Part shown: positions 22,101-30,904 of the stretch, one piece after another
How positions within the stretch are numbered: the first letter of the stretch is position 1
Layout: every line of letters begins with the position of its first letter
Source of the DNA: Anseranas semipalmata
Lineage: Eukaryota; Chordata; Aves; Anseriformes; Anseranatidae
Direction of reading: 5' to 3'
Length of the DNA stretch: 64,000 nt
Assembly (NCBI GenBank): GCA_013399115.1
Contig: VXAA01003937.1
Coordinates: 17,636 to 81,635, forward strand
Position numbers and translations under genes: made by a program
The notes under the pieces: model-generated
Told to the model about the DNA's origin: nothing
The model's database searches: none
Seen by the model: only the letters and a program-made list of their open reading frames with translations

Positions 22101-25100
22101 GTTTTACTTGGAGAGCGCAATGCCACGTTGCCAAAAATCGCCCTTCAGGCAAAGCGCTGCATTGTCCGGTGGGACACGCGGGGCTCGGGCACCTCGGCTT
22201 CCTTCAGTCCCTTGAGGTGACATTCCATCCGAGACGGGGGCAGGAAAGGAGAAATGTTTCATTTGCAAAGCAGCTGAGCAAACCCGGGGCGCGCCTTAGC
22301 GCAAAGCCGCTCTCGCGTCCCGGTCGCCGTGGGGCTGGGTGTGCGGGTGCCCCGCGCCCCGTCCCAGCCCCGTGTCGCAGGCAGGCTGGCGCGGCAGGAC
22401 GGGCACCGTGCCCTGGCCGAGTACCTCCTCGCGGCGCGCCCTGGTGACGGGGGGCTCGGCGGCACGGCCTCGCAGACCGGGCTGGCGCTGCAGGGGCTGC
22501 TGGCCGCCATGCTCGCCTTCTCCAGCCCCTGCGTCCGCCGCAGCGGGCACTTCGAGGTGCGTCCCCTGCATGGGAAAACCCCCGGGATGCTCCGTCCCAC
22601 AGCACGGGGGGAACCGGGCTGGGGTCCGTCCCCCCCCAGTGCCACCCACCTGGCACCAGTGACCCCAGATCCCTGCCCGCAGGTCTTCTACTGGAGCCAC
22701 CTCTCCTACGTCTCCATCTGGGCCCTGCTCGTCCTGCACGCCCCCAACTTCTGGAAGTGGTTTGCAGTGCCCGGGGGCCTCTTCATGCTGGAGAAGCTGG
22801 TGGGCCTGGCCGCGTCGCGCGCCGCGGGGCTGCGCATCGTGGAGGTCAACCTGCTGCCCTCTGAGGTCCGCGGCCCCTGCACCCCCCGGCCCCTCCGCTT
22901 CCGCTGCTCGCAGAGCTACCTGCGATGTCTGCAAAGCGCTTTGCAGTCTGGGGAAAAGCACCACACGAGGGACAGCTGTGGGTATTCCACGCAGAAGGGA
23001 AAGAGGGGGAATGAAAGAGGAACGGGGGTGACGCACCCGATGCATTTGCATGGGGAGTGGGAAGGGTCCCGCTCTTCCAGTTGTGCCCGGGAGGGGCGGC
23101 GCTCCGCGTCCCCTCCCTGCACACACAGCAGTGCTCCTCCTCTGGCTTCGGTGGGGACGGGTAAAATCTTCAGGGGGGTAGTTTATATGGAAAAGATGTG
23201 TTTTGGGGCTGCTTGGTAGTGTTCAGGAATTCCCCCTGCATTAGTGCATGTTTGAAGCAAAAGGTGAAAGCAATTTCTTGATTTTCAAGCAATTTTTAAA
23301 CACTTATTTGGCAAATAATTGCCAAGCCTTTGCCTGAGGGCTCATGCCGCGCTGCTGATTTCCCCTCGCTGGCATCACGCGGGGGCTCACAGCTTTCCGC
23401 TCGTCCCTGCCCCGCAGGTGACGCACCTCGTGATTCAGCGGCCGCACTTCTTCCGCTTCAAGCCCGGGGACTACGTCTACCTGAACGTCCCGGCCATCGC
23501 CACCTACGAGTGGCACCCGTTCACCATCAGCAGCGCTCCCGAGCAGCAAGGTGTGCCGAGGGGCCATCGGTCCCAAATCGGGGTGCTCGTTTGGCACCGC
23601 CGGGATGTTCAGCATCGCACGCGCCCCTGCTGTGTGTGCGTCCCCTCTGATGCTCATGCGCCGAGGTGCCGGTGCACGGGGCAGCGTGTTCCTGCCCGCG
23701 TGCCACCGAGGTCTGCTGGTCCCGCAGACACCATCTGGCTGCACGTACGGTCGCTGGGGCAGTGGACCACCAGGCTGTACGAGTACTTCAGCCAGCCCGA
23801 GCCTCCCAGCCCCGAGCCGCAGCTGCTCAGCAGGAACCTGAGGAAGACGAGGTGGTGGTGGTGGGCGCAGGTTGGTGTGGACGGGGCTCTGCTTTCTGCA
23901 AAAATGCAGTTTGAAGCTTAAAGCTGTCTGCGAGGACGCCCCCTTGTGTCCCCAAAACCAGGTCACAATGGCAGAGTTGCCCAGGAGCACACAGCCCAGT
24001 CTGGGCTTCTTCCAAATAAAAGCAGAGCAGTGACAACAGGTCCAGATGTGCTCTGCTGAGCCGCCCGGTATGGTGGGGCCGGGCTCCCCGCGGGGTCACC
24101 CCGCTTCTTGGCTGCCTGTGCAGCACCAGGCTCAGTGCACAAGGGACGCAGGAGGCATCTCAAGGTGTTTGTCCCTGCGAGGTGCTTGTGCAACCGGAGC
24201 CGGAGGGATTTGGGGTCCAGTTACTGCTCAGCTGCACATCCCCACTCCCACACCTGTGCGTGTTGCAGCCTCCGGGCACAGCGAGCTGGGCACCAGGTGC
24301 CCGTGAGCATTGCAGTCAGGGATGCCGAGATGCCCTTGCCCTTGCCCTTGCCCTTGCCCTTGCCCTTGCCCTTGCCTTGCAGGCAGGTCTCTGCAGCAGG
24401 TCTGGCTCGGCGGGGGGCTCCGTGGCCACCAGTGGGGACGAAGCCGTTGAGCTGACATTGTACAGAGCCACCGGGGCACCCGCTGCCCCCCAAGGGAGGG
24501 ATGAGGACCCATCGCCGGGGGCAGTAAGTGCCATATCCCCATCCTCACCAACTCGTCCGAGCCCCCCCAGCGTCCCCGAGGGGCAGGCACGGGGACCCTT
24601 GCTGTCACCTGGCGCTCACAGCCCCGTTGGCTGCGGGGCTCGGCCCAAACGCGGAGGTGCTGAGCGAGAAGGGCTGCTGGGGTGGCATCCCCTGCGCTCG
24701 TCCCCCTTTTTGTCCCACTTGGCAGCCCCACGCGTTTGCTGCTGCCCCGGGTGCGCCCTGGCTCGTCCCCGCCGGCCCCACGGACACAACCTGCTTTCCT
24801 TCTGGAATCAGCCAAAACTTCTCAAAAGGCTGCTTTTAAGAGGGAAACTTCTCCCCGCCCCCAAGTGGGAAATAAATCGCGCTAACGCCACGGCGCTGAG
24901 AGCCACGTTCAGCGGCTTTTATCACCCGATATGAAAAGCTCTCAGGATATTGATTCTGTCACAGCTGGAGGAGCAGTCATTACAGATAAAGAATTTATAT
25001 GCACCGAGTTTAATGAGTTTCTCTGCCTGTTGCTGTTAGGCTGTTATCTGTCCCTTCCGCGGGCGGGTTCTCCACCTCCCCTCCCGTCACCAGGGCGATT

Positions 25101-27178
25101 GTGGCCTCTGTAAACCTGTTACTGGCTCCCTGCCTTTTGTGGGGATTTGGATAATTGCATTTTTAATCAATACTCAGAGTGACTGGGATCTGGATGTCTC
25201 ACGCCCATCTGGTGGGCCTCAGAGCACCCTGTACACACCTCTGCAAATCTCCCCTCCGGCCCGGGGGTCCGGCGTGCTTCTTGCCGTACAGATAACTGTG
25301 CTGCGGTTGGTGTTGGTGGGATGCCCGTGGCTGCCCATGCTGAGCTTGGCTCCAGTGGGGCCCTGGAACCGATGCGCACAGCCCAAATAAAGCAGCGCTC
25401 GCCTAACCTGCCACGCTGGGAGGAGAAAACCCAAAAAGCGAGCCCAGGAGCCGAGCTGATGTAGTGTCACCGGGGAACTTTCAGAAATGGGGGGGTCTGG
25501 GAGCAGGGAGGAGGAGGTGGTCGCCTGCTCTCTGCTGATGCCGCGCTCTCCACCTGCAGGTTTCCACGGGGCCGGGTGAGAGCCGTCGGCTCTGCAGCGT
25601 CAAGGTGAGGGGTGCCCCTGCCCGCACCCGGCTCTGGGCGAGCAGAGCCGCACTCAGGACCTGCGGAGGGGACCCCACGTGTGTGCCCCAGCACCCAAGT
25701 GTGTGCCCCGGTGCAGGGATGGTCCTGCCTGGGGCTGAGCATGCACCCGCACTGCTGGGGGCTTCGTGCCCCTGACATAGTGCCCATGGACTGCTGGATT
25801 TCCCCCCGGCTTCCTGCATGCCCGGCCTCCTTTCTCTCCCAGTGCTACATTGACGGCCCCTATGGGACCCCGACGCGCAGGATCTTCACCTCGGAGCACG
25901 CCGTGCTCATCGGCGCCGGCATCGGCATCACCCCCTTCGCCTCCATTTTGCAGAGCATCATGTACAGGTCGGTGCCGTGCCGGGAGCTCAGGCTGCGGTC
26001 TTGCTGGTGAGCCCTGACGCAAGCCCCGAAGTGGCTTTGGGGTTCCCAAGACCTGGCACACGTGGTGGTGGCTCTGTCCTTGTGTGCAGCCTTGTGAGAG
26101 CAGCACCTGTCCTGGTTCCTCATTTACAAACACCGGACACTTGGCCCCAGGACCCAAAGTGGGGTCTGCCTTCAGTGTTAACCTTCACCCTGGGGGGTTC
26201 AGGCAGGGTGCTTGCTAGGGGGCTGTGCCAGAACTGGTAGGAAGGGTGCCTGGGGTCTCTGCACGGGTTTGTGGGGTGTGAGGGGTGCAGGTGGGGGCTG
26301 CAGGGCTGTGTCCACCCGTGCAGGTACCGCATGAGAAAGCAGAGCTGCCCCAGCTGCGACTACACGTGGTGTGAGACCCTGCGGGACAAGGACATGGCGC
26401 TCAGGAAGGTGGGAGCAGGCTTGGAGGATGCGGGACAAGTGTTGGCACCGGGGATGTGGGCTGCAGGCTCCCAGAGCGTCCCCTCCCAGAGGGGAGGTGG
26501 CTGGGTTTGGCCCGCATGCCGCCGGCGAGCCCCGAAGCGGAGGCTGTGTGCTTTCAGGTTGACTTCATCTGGATAAACCGGGACCAGAAGCACTTCGAGT
26601 GGTTCATCAGCCTGCTGGCCAAGCTGGAGCAGGAGCAGGCTGAGCAGGAGCCGGGAGGTGAGCGGGAGGCGGGGGGCAACCGGCGCAGCCCCTTCCTGGG
26701 GTGCCTGGCCCCATGCTCGGCATCGCCCTGAGCCCTGAATCCGCCCCGAGGCGCAGCCGGCATCCCCTGCGTCGCCCAGGGCGCTTCCTGGAGATGCACA
26801 TGTACATGACGTCGGCCCTCGGCAAGAGCGACGTGAAGGCCGTCGGGCTGCAGATGGCCCTGGACCTGCTGGCCGCCAAGGAGCAGAAGGACTCGATCAC
26901 GGGGCTGCGCACCAGGACGCAGCCCGGCCGCCCCGACTGGAGCAAGGCGAGGGCTGGCTCGGGGAGGCCGCTTTGTGCCGGGCAGCGGCTGCCAAAGCCA
27001 GCCCGGATCCTGACACCCTCCCCTTCTCCCTTCTCCTTCGCGCTAGGTGTTTCGCAAGGTGGCGGAGGAGAAGAAAGGGAAGGTCCAGGTCTTCTTCTGC
27101 GGCTCACCCGCCCTGGCCAAAGTCGTCAAAGCGCACTGCGAGCGCTTTGGCTTCCGCTTCTTCAGGGAAAACTTCTGA
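19004..27178 (+). CDS. NOX5: NADPH oxidase 5 (NOX5), whole coding span, 16 exons
   Basis: NOX5 is a membrane flavocytochrome that passes electrons from NADPH through FAD and two haems to oxygen, making superoxide. It is switched on by calcium binding to N-terminal EF-hands and needs no cytosolic subunits. Sixteen exons with phase-matched junctions give about 766 residues once a 26-bp duplication in exon 3 is ignored; human forms reach 765. The protein has EF-hands at about 22-33, 52-63, 88-99 and 132-143, then six membrane helices at about 191-395. Haem-ligand histidines H268/H282 and H355/H368 have the family spacing of 14 and 13. HPFT (443-446) binds FAD; DGPYG (568-572), GAGIGITPF (588-596) and CGSP (741-744) form the NADPH site; the protein ends ENF. 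The start follows the M that precedes the conserved WLRWV block; an extra upstream exon, as in humans, is possible. Confidence 0.95.
19415..19565 (+). CDS. NOX5: NOX5 exon 2 (second EF-hand)
   Basis: Residues 41-90 plus one base. Acceptor CCCCGCAG, donor GATG|GTAAGA. Contains the canonical calcium loop DSDGSGTISLEE (52-63) and the start of the third loop (DVD), which is split by the intron exactly as in the mammalian gene. Confidence 0.95.
20256..20492 (+). CDS. NOX5: NOX5 exon 3 (third and fourth EF-hands), frame broken by a duplication
   Basis: Completes loop DVDGSGSIDPAE (88-99) and encodes loop DKDRSGSITFEE (132-143), both canonical. Near its 3' end a 25-base segment is repeated on both sides of a single N, adding 26 bases. 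Read literally this gives a stop (TGA 20471-20473) soon after FPGGMENL. Removing one copy gives FPGVMENLTI, the expected NOX5 sequence, and phase 2 into exon 4. The donor AG|GTAGTC is weak at +4 to +6. Confidence 0.9.
20433..20483 (+). repeat. 25-bp direct repeat flanking a single N (assembly artefact)
   Basis: Copy one is 20433-20457, N is 20458, copy two is 20459-20483. The copies match at 24 of 25 bases (G at 20445, T at 20471). This is the pattern left when two overlapping sequence ends are placed side by side with a one-base gap rather than merged. Confidence 0.9.
20786..20902 (+). repeat. GGGATGG-type minisatellite in NOX5 intron 3
   Basis: Imperfect tandem copies of a GCTGGGATGG / GGGTGCAGGG motif, G-rich on the coding strand. 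Such sequence can form G-quadruplexes and is often copy-number variable. It ends about 55 bases before exon 4. Confidence 0.8.
20959..21193 (+). CDS. NOX5: NOX5 exon 4 (first two membrane helices)
   Basis: Residues 161-239. Acceptor GCTCGCAG, donor GCC|GTGAGT. Encodes the YWHNH motif, the first membrane helix (about 191-212) and the conserved GCGQCLNFNC block entering helix 2. Confidence 0.95.
21280..21433 (+). CDS. NOX5: NOX5 exon 5 (helix 3, haem histidines H268 and H282)
   Basis: Residues 240-290 plus one base. Encodes VLMLRRCLTWLRAT, then LHQLVGYVV and VHTGAH, placing the two helix-3 haem ligands 14 residues apart. Donor TTCA|GTAAGT is a strong consensus site. Confidence 0.95.
22381..22556 (+). 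CDS. NOX5: NOX5 exon 6 (loop and helix 4)
   Basis: Residues 291-349. The outer loop is diverged and glycine- and alanine-rich compared with the human one. Helix 4 lies at about 323-339 and is followed by the conserved RRSGHFE. Acceptor GTGTCGCAG, donor GAG|GTGCGT. The 5' part of the preceding intron is rich in pyrimidine runs. Confidence 0.9.
22683..22865 (+). CDS. NOX5: NOX5 exon 7 (helices 5 and 6, haem histidines H355 and H368)
   Basis: Residues 350-410. Encodes VFYWSHLSY and LHAPNFWKW, giving haem ligands 13 residues apart, then helix 6 and the VNLLPS linker into the dehydrogenase domain. The donor GAG|GTCCGC is weak but keeps the frame into exon 8. Confidence 0.93.
23418..23550 (+). CDS. 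NOX5: NOX5 exon 8 (FAD-binding)
   Basis: Residues 411-454 plus one base. Encodes KPGDYVYLNVP and the FAD-binding EWHPFTISSAPEQ motif. Acceptor CCCCGCAG, donor CAAG|GTGTGC. Confidence 0.95.
23728..23870 (+). CDS. NOX5: NOX5 exon 9 (start of the regulatory loop)
   Basis: Begins DTIWLHVRS and RLYEYF, clearly NOX5, then turns into a poorly conserved tail ending LSRNLRKTRWWWWAQ. The only phase-compatible donor I find is CAG|GTTGGT at 23871. In human NOX5 this position carries the serine/threonine-rich segment phosphorylated by PKC and CaMKII; most of those residues are missing here. The four-tryptophan run comes from a GGT repeat and may mean that the true donor lies elsewhere. Confidence 0.75.
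24331..24380 (+). repeat. CCCTTG hexanucleotide repeat at a splice acceptor
   Basis: About eight near-perfect tandem copies of a six-base pyrimidine-rich unit run directly into the acceptor CCTTGCAG at 24382, so the repeat itself forms the polypyrimidine tract of the putative exon 10. Confidence 0.9.
24383..24523 (+). CDS. NOX5: NOX5 candidate exon 10 (variable loop)
   Basis: Forty-seven open codons (AGLCSRSGSAGG and onward) between an acceptor built from a hexamer repeat and a very strong donor GCA|GTAAGT, phase 0 at both ends. The sequence is G, A, S and P rich with no close human equivalent. It would extend the loop between the FAD and NADPH halves, where mammalian NOX5 also differs between splice forms. 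It could be skipped, because exon 9 joins exon 11 in frame. Confidence 0.5.
24860..25175 (+). other. AT-rich island inside NOX5 intron 10
   Basis: In a gene that is otherwise very GC-rich, about 300 bases are AT-rich with GATA- and TAAT-like words (TTATCACC, AGATAAAG, TTTAATGAG). The base composition shift and motif content suggest a conserved enhancer, but conservation cannot be tested here. Confidence 0.35.
25560..25604 (+). CDS. NOX5: NOX5 exon 11 (45 nt)
   Basis: Fifteen codons ending ESRRLCSVK, matching the human LCNIK-type end just before CYIDGPYG. Acceptor CACCTGCAG, donor AAG|GTGAGG, phase 0 at both ends. Confidence 0.85.
25843..25967 (+). CDS. NOX5: NOX5 exon 12 (NADPH-binding core)
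   Basis: Residues 565-605 plus two bases. Encodes CYIDGPYGTPTRRIF and the glycine-rich GAGIGITPFASIL nucleotide-binding motif, close to identical to the human protein. Confidence 0.97.
26324..26408 (+). CDS. NOX5: NOX5 exon 13 (CPSC segment)
   Basis: Residues 606-634. Encodes a basic stretch and a CPSC pair also present in human NOX5, then ends RK before VDFIW. Acceptor CCGTGCAG, donor AAG|GTGGGA. Confidence 0.92.
26558..26657 (+). CDS. NOX5: NOX5 exon 14
   Basis: Encodes VDFIWINRDQKHFEWF followed by an acidic, glutamine-rich helix (about 654-667). Acceptor CTTTCAG, donor GGAG|GTGAGC. Confidence 0.95.
26780..26946 (+). CDS. NOX5: NOX5 exon 15, ending at a GC donor
   Basis: Residues 668-723, GRFLEMHMYMTSAL to PGRPDWSK. 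The junction to exon 16 is fixed by conservation (DWSK then VF) and the intron starts AAG|GCGAGG, a GC-AG intron. The AAG before it and the GAG after it fit the strong-pairing consensus typical of real GC donors. Confidence 0.93.
27047..27178 (+). CDS. NOX5: NOX5 exon 16 (C-terminus)
   Basis: Forty-three codons plus TGA. Acceptor CGCTAG. Encodes VFRKVAEEKKGKVQVFFCGS and ends RFFRENF, the conserved NOX C-terminus that contacts flavin. No AATAAA is seen in the next 2.8 kb. Confidence 0.96.
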   Translation: MFRKVAEEKKGKVQVFFCGSPALAKVVKAHCERFGFRFFRENF

Positions 27179-28280
27179 CCTGCGGGGTGCCAGCGGCCAG
27201 ATCCTGCCCCACCTGGCAGGGGCTGTGCTGCGGGGTGCGGGGCTGATGCTGCGCCTGGCTGGGGGCACCCGGTGCCATGGGGGGTGTGCTCCCACGGCAC
27301 CCCCGGCCCGGGCAGCTCCGTGTGCCCTGGACCTGCCACCCTGTGCCCTGCGTCACCCCCGGGGAGAGCAGGATGCGTGGGTGACACGGGCAGGGCAAGG
27401 GACAGAGGGGCCGGGGCACAGGGCTTTGGGGTGGAGAGGATGGGGTCCTGCAGCCCTTTGGATGGGGATGGGTGCCCGCATCACCAAGCTGGGATTTTTT
27501 GGGGACAGGGACCCGCGTCCCAGAGCACTCGGGGATGGAGGATCCGGGTGTCCCGCAGCACCTCGCAGCTTTTCTGGGGACAGGGACCCGTGTCCCAGAG
27601 CACCTGGGGACGGAGGGGACAGGGGAGCCGGGTGTCCCGCGGCACCAAGCGGGGTTTGGGGGCGGCAGGGCGCGCCGGAGGAGCGGTGCCCACAGGAGGG
27701 CACTGCAGCCTCGGCAACCAGGCAGCTCGTGTCCCGGCCCCCCTGCAGCCCCCGGCCCTGCCTCCGGCTCGCAAGCAGCGTGGGAACCGGGGGGCTCAGC
27801 GCCCGCTGCCCCCCGCCCGCAGGACACGCCGGGCTCTGCCTCTTCTTGCCCTTGGGGCAGAAAAAGGGGGACGTGGGGGGTGCCGAGGGGCCCCGCGCAC
27901 CCGGCCCCACGCAGCCACAGATGATGCTTTCCAGTTAAAAATACATATATGTGTATATTAATTTAGGTGAGACTCTCATCTTATGGCAAAGTCACCCGTG
28001 GGGAGCGCTCCCTCCCTCCTGCCTGCTGGGGCTGTTCTGGCCAGGATTTGACGCCCCAACCCCGCTCATCGCCGCGTCCACCCCAGCCCTGGCTTTGGGA
28101 CGGTGCAAATGTGCGAATCTGCTGCTCCCGCCTTGGGTCTCGCCGGGCTCTGTGCTCTAACCACGGGTCAGACCCGCGGGGGGCAGCACAGGGACCCCGT
28201 CACAGCCCCTCAGTCGGGGCGGATTTGGGACGTGGCGAGGAGCTGGGCGATACAGCTGGCTCCGGCGGTGTGGTGAAATG
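27179..28280 (+). other. NOX5 3' UTR and flank
   Basis: Very GC-rich to about 27.93 kb, then a TA-rich stretch (ATACATATATGTGTATATTAA). No canonical AATAAA or ATTAAA follows the stop codon here, so the 3' end cannot be placed. No second gene was found. Confidence 0.45.
27497..27650 (+). repeat. two-copy tandem repeat, about 75-bp unit, after NOX5
   Basis: The words GGGGACAGGGACCCG, GTCCCAGAGCAC and CCGGGTGTCCCGC occur in the same order in both units (from 27501 and from 27576). The second unit has a short insertion. Confidence 0.8.
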
Positions 28281-29009
28281 TGGAGCCAGAGAGGAGAAAT
28301 CATTTGACGTGGGGCCACGACATAAACTCTGTGGCTGACTCTGCCTCAGACAGCGTGACAAACGGGCTGGCTAACGACCCCACTGGGTTACGGCCAGGAC
28401 TGGCACGGGATGGATGGAGAGAAAGCGGAGAGCTCTCAGCGCCCTGTGAATGTGCAGCACGAGGTGACAACCCCGACGTCAAGTGTCAATTTTTCTTAAC
28501 CTCGGCTAATGCAGGCTTCCTGCCTCCTTGATTAGCAGTAGGATGGAAATGTAATGAGCTCTCCCGCTGGTGCCAGCTCGGGGAAGGAGGGCCCCTTCCC
28601 TCCTCATCCCACCGCACCTCATCCCAGTGAGGGGCTAATCTTCGGGATAACGTAGCATCCTCCAGGCTCTACTCTGGGGACATGGACTTAATTCCAAGCA
28701 CCTGCCCAGCGCGGTGCCCAAGCACTGCTTTTTCTGCGTAGACACTTTTACTGTAATTAGGGACTTTGCTGGAGGTCCACGCTGCAAAGTGGAGCCTGGA
28801 CGTGACCCCAAGCCCGTGGGCTCTGCCCCTGCCTCGGCGTGGGCTGGGGCGCGTTTGCCAGCATCCCTGCACCGTGCTTAAGGGGTGCTTGGGCAGGGGA
28901 TGATGTCAGCTCCCGCTCGCAATGTCCAAGGGAAAATTAGGACAGCTGCAGCCTCCTGGGGCCTGCGAGGGGAAAAACAACCCCTCTGCACATGGAGCCG
29001 TGGTCTTTT

Positions 29010-29285
29010 AGGGATGTCTTTCAGCTAATCTCCCAGATTGAGTCCATTCATGTGCATATATCTACGCTTTCACACAGGCGTTTCCAAAGATGCCAGAAAA
29101 AAACGTGGCTGTATGAGGCAGCGTCACGTGGCTAAGGAAAACATACTCATCTCAATCATAAAGAAGAGTTAATTACATCTCCCCGTTCTCCCTATGTATT
29201 GAAGCAATTATAAACAGAATGGATCATTATGCGTGTGCTGATAACCATTTTCATTTCCCATCCCCACTGAATTGCAGGGTACTAA
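29010..29285. other. AT-rich candidate conserved element A
   Basis: Low-GC island between GC-rich flanks, with E-box CACGTG-like GTCACGTGGC near 29126, TTAATTAC and GATAACC words. Looks like a vertebrate non-coding element; not tested for conservation. Confidence 0.3.
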
Positions 29286-29551
29286 AGTGCAGCGCTGAGG
29301 CACGCTGACGCTTGAAGCAGCTCAAAAAAGCAAGTTTAGCTTTCTTTGACAACCGGGACACCCAAGCACCCGGAGCAGAGCTCGGGGGCACGATGCAAAA
29401 TGCACAAAAATCCCTGCGGATGCAGAACAGTACGGCGCATACGCTCTGCAACTGGCAGGCTTCCTGCAAGCAGGCGCGCGGGCCTTTTGCGGTTGTGCAT
29501 ATGGCTCGTCGGGAGGAATTTGGGGGTTGTGCAATGGAGCTGACAGCGTGC

Positions 29552-29634
29552 TTTTGGGGTGTGCACGGCCGCGCTGGCCGGGGGGCGTGGGGAACCCACG
29601 CCCCCCGGCCAGCGCGGCTGTGCACACCCCAAAA
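29552..29634. repeat. near-perfect inverted repeat, 40-bp arms, 3-base loop
   Basis: Left arm 29552-29591, loop GAA 29592-29594, right arm 29595-29634. The arms pair at 39 of 40 positions and the exception would be a G-U pair in RNA. The arms are about 75 percent GC. Pairing stops abruptly at both outer ends. Either a fold-back duplication, a hairpin RNA source, or a library or assembly fold-back artefact. Confidence 0.97.
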
Positions 29635-30179
29635 ATCAGCTTGGCAGGTGGATGCTGAGCAGATGGTGGGGATGCGCTCTCCAAGGGGGCTGGAGGCAGC
29701 ATCAAGGTCACTGCTGACATGATGCACGCTGAGCTGCTCCCATCCCAGCCGCGGCGATGAAAAATTAATGAATTTCTTCCTCTCCATCCACAGAAGCTCT
29801 GCCAGCTGCCATTTTCCCCGCATCTCCGGCTCATCAGATGTTTCCTTTGGAGCTGAGGGATAAATGATTAAAAGATGTGGAAGGCGGGGTGGGGGACGGC
29901 TGCTGCTCCAAAGGCTGAATGTTGCTGCCTCCTTATTTTGGTGCTGCTTTTGCTCCAAGTGGGTGCAGAGCAGGGGAAGGGGTGGTGTGCGACGGGGTGC
30001 AGGTGGCTTTGGCTCCTTGGCCAAAACAGCTCAGCTTTGGGATGGTTCCCAAAGCCAGCGATGCTGAGGAAAGCGGTGCCCAGAGCCCGGAGCTGCTCCA
30101 AGCCTGGGGTCTGCTTTGTTTCGTGGTTGTTTGTCATGTGAAAGCAACAGGAGGCTCCAAATCAGGAGCTGGGGAGGCA

Positions 30180-30360
30180 GGGCGTGAGGTTAGCTAATCA
30201 TATACCTCCTGATTAATGCCTTCCCTTGGCTGCCTTCATTATTGTGATTACACTCTGGCTGTAGCATAGCAACAGCTAATTGTTGGTTGGATGCAAAGTG
30301 CATAATTCCCTGTATTAAAATTTTATTAAGATGTAATTGCGTTCCTCTTGCAGCAGTGGA
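30180..30360. other. AT-rich candidate conserved element B
   Basis: Dense homeodomain-type words (CTAATCA, GATTAATG, CTAATTG, CATTATTGTGATTA) in about 180 bases bordered by GC-rich sequence. Confidence 0.3.
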
Positions 30361-30904
30361 TGCTTCAAAGAGGCCGAGACGCGGCAGCAGCGCTCGTTGC
30401 GTCCCTGCTGCCCCGAGCCCCCACTGCAGGCGAGGGGGCTTCGGGCTACGGCTGAGCCTGGAAGATGTCGGGTCGGGTCCGCATCGGGCCGGGGCTCGGC
30501 GCTGGGTTTGGGGTCAAAAACTCACGGTCGGAAAGGGTTAGGGGGGTTAGGGCTGCGGCCCCTCTCGCCCGTGGCCGCTTGCGTTTCTTTGCGCGGGGAT
30601 TCTGCATCCCAGCCCGACGAGCTCCGCGTGGGCAGACCGCGGCTGGGGGACGGCACGCAGCACCCGTGGTGGCAAACCCGCAGCGTGAGTTCTCGTCCTT
30701 TGACGAACGAAGACGGGCGTTTGGGAGGGGACGAAGCGCTGCCAGAGATCGGCCAGCCGCGGGAAGGCTGCAGCAGCAGCTGCCGCCAGCACGGGAGGGT
30801 TTTTGCAACCTGTTGGTAAAGAAACTACAGCAGGAGCTGGCGGCTGCCAAAAGCCCTTCGCTGCGCCGGAGCCGTGGCCCTGTTGCCCCCGCTCCTCGAA
30901 ACCC

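Noticed and set aside
22296..23219. Long open frames of 276 and 296 codons on both strands across NOX5 exons 6-7
   Set aside because: They run through defined introns of NOX5 in GC-rich sequence with few stops. They have no motifs outside the parts that are NOX5 exons.
29251..30024. 257-codon minus-strand open frame
   Set aside because: It spans the perfect hairpin, so it contains mirrored composition, and shows no recognisable domain.
30534..30552. Telomere-like GGGTTAGGGGGGTTAGGG
   Set aside because: Only two imperfect units; within chance for a G-rich stretch and not an interstitial telomere array.
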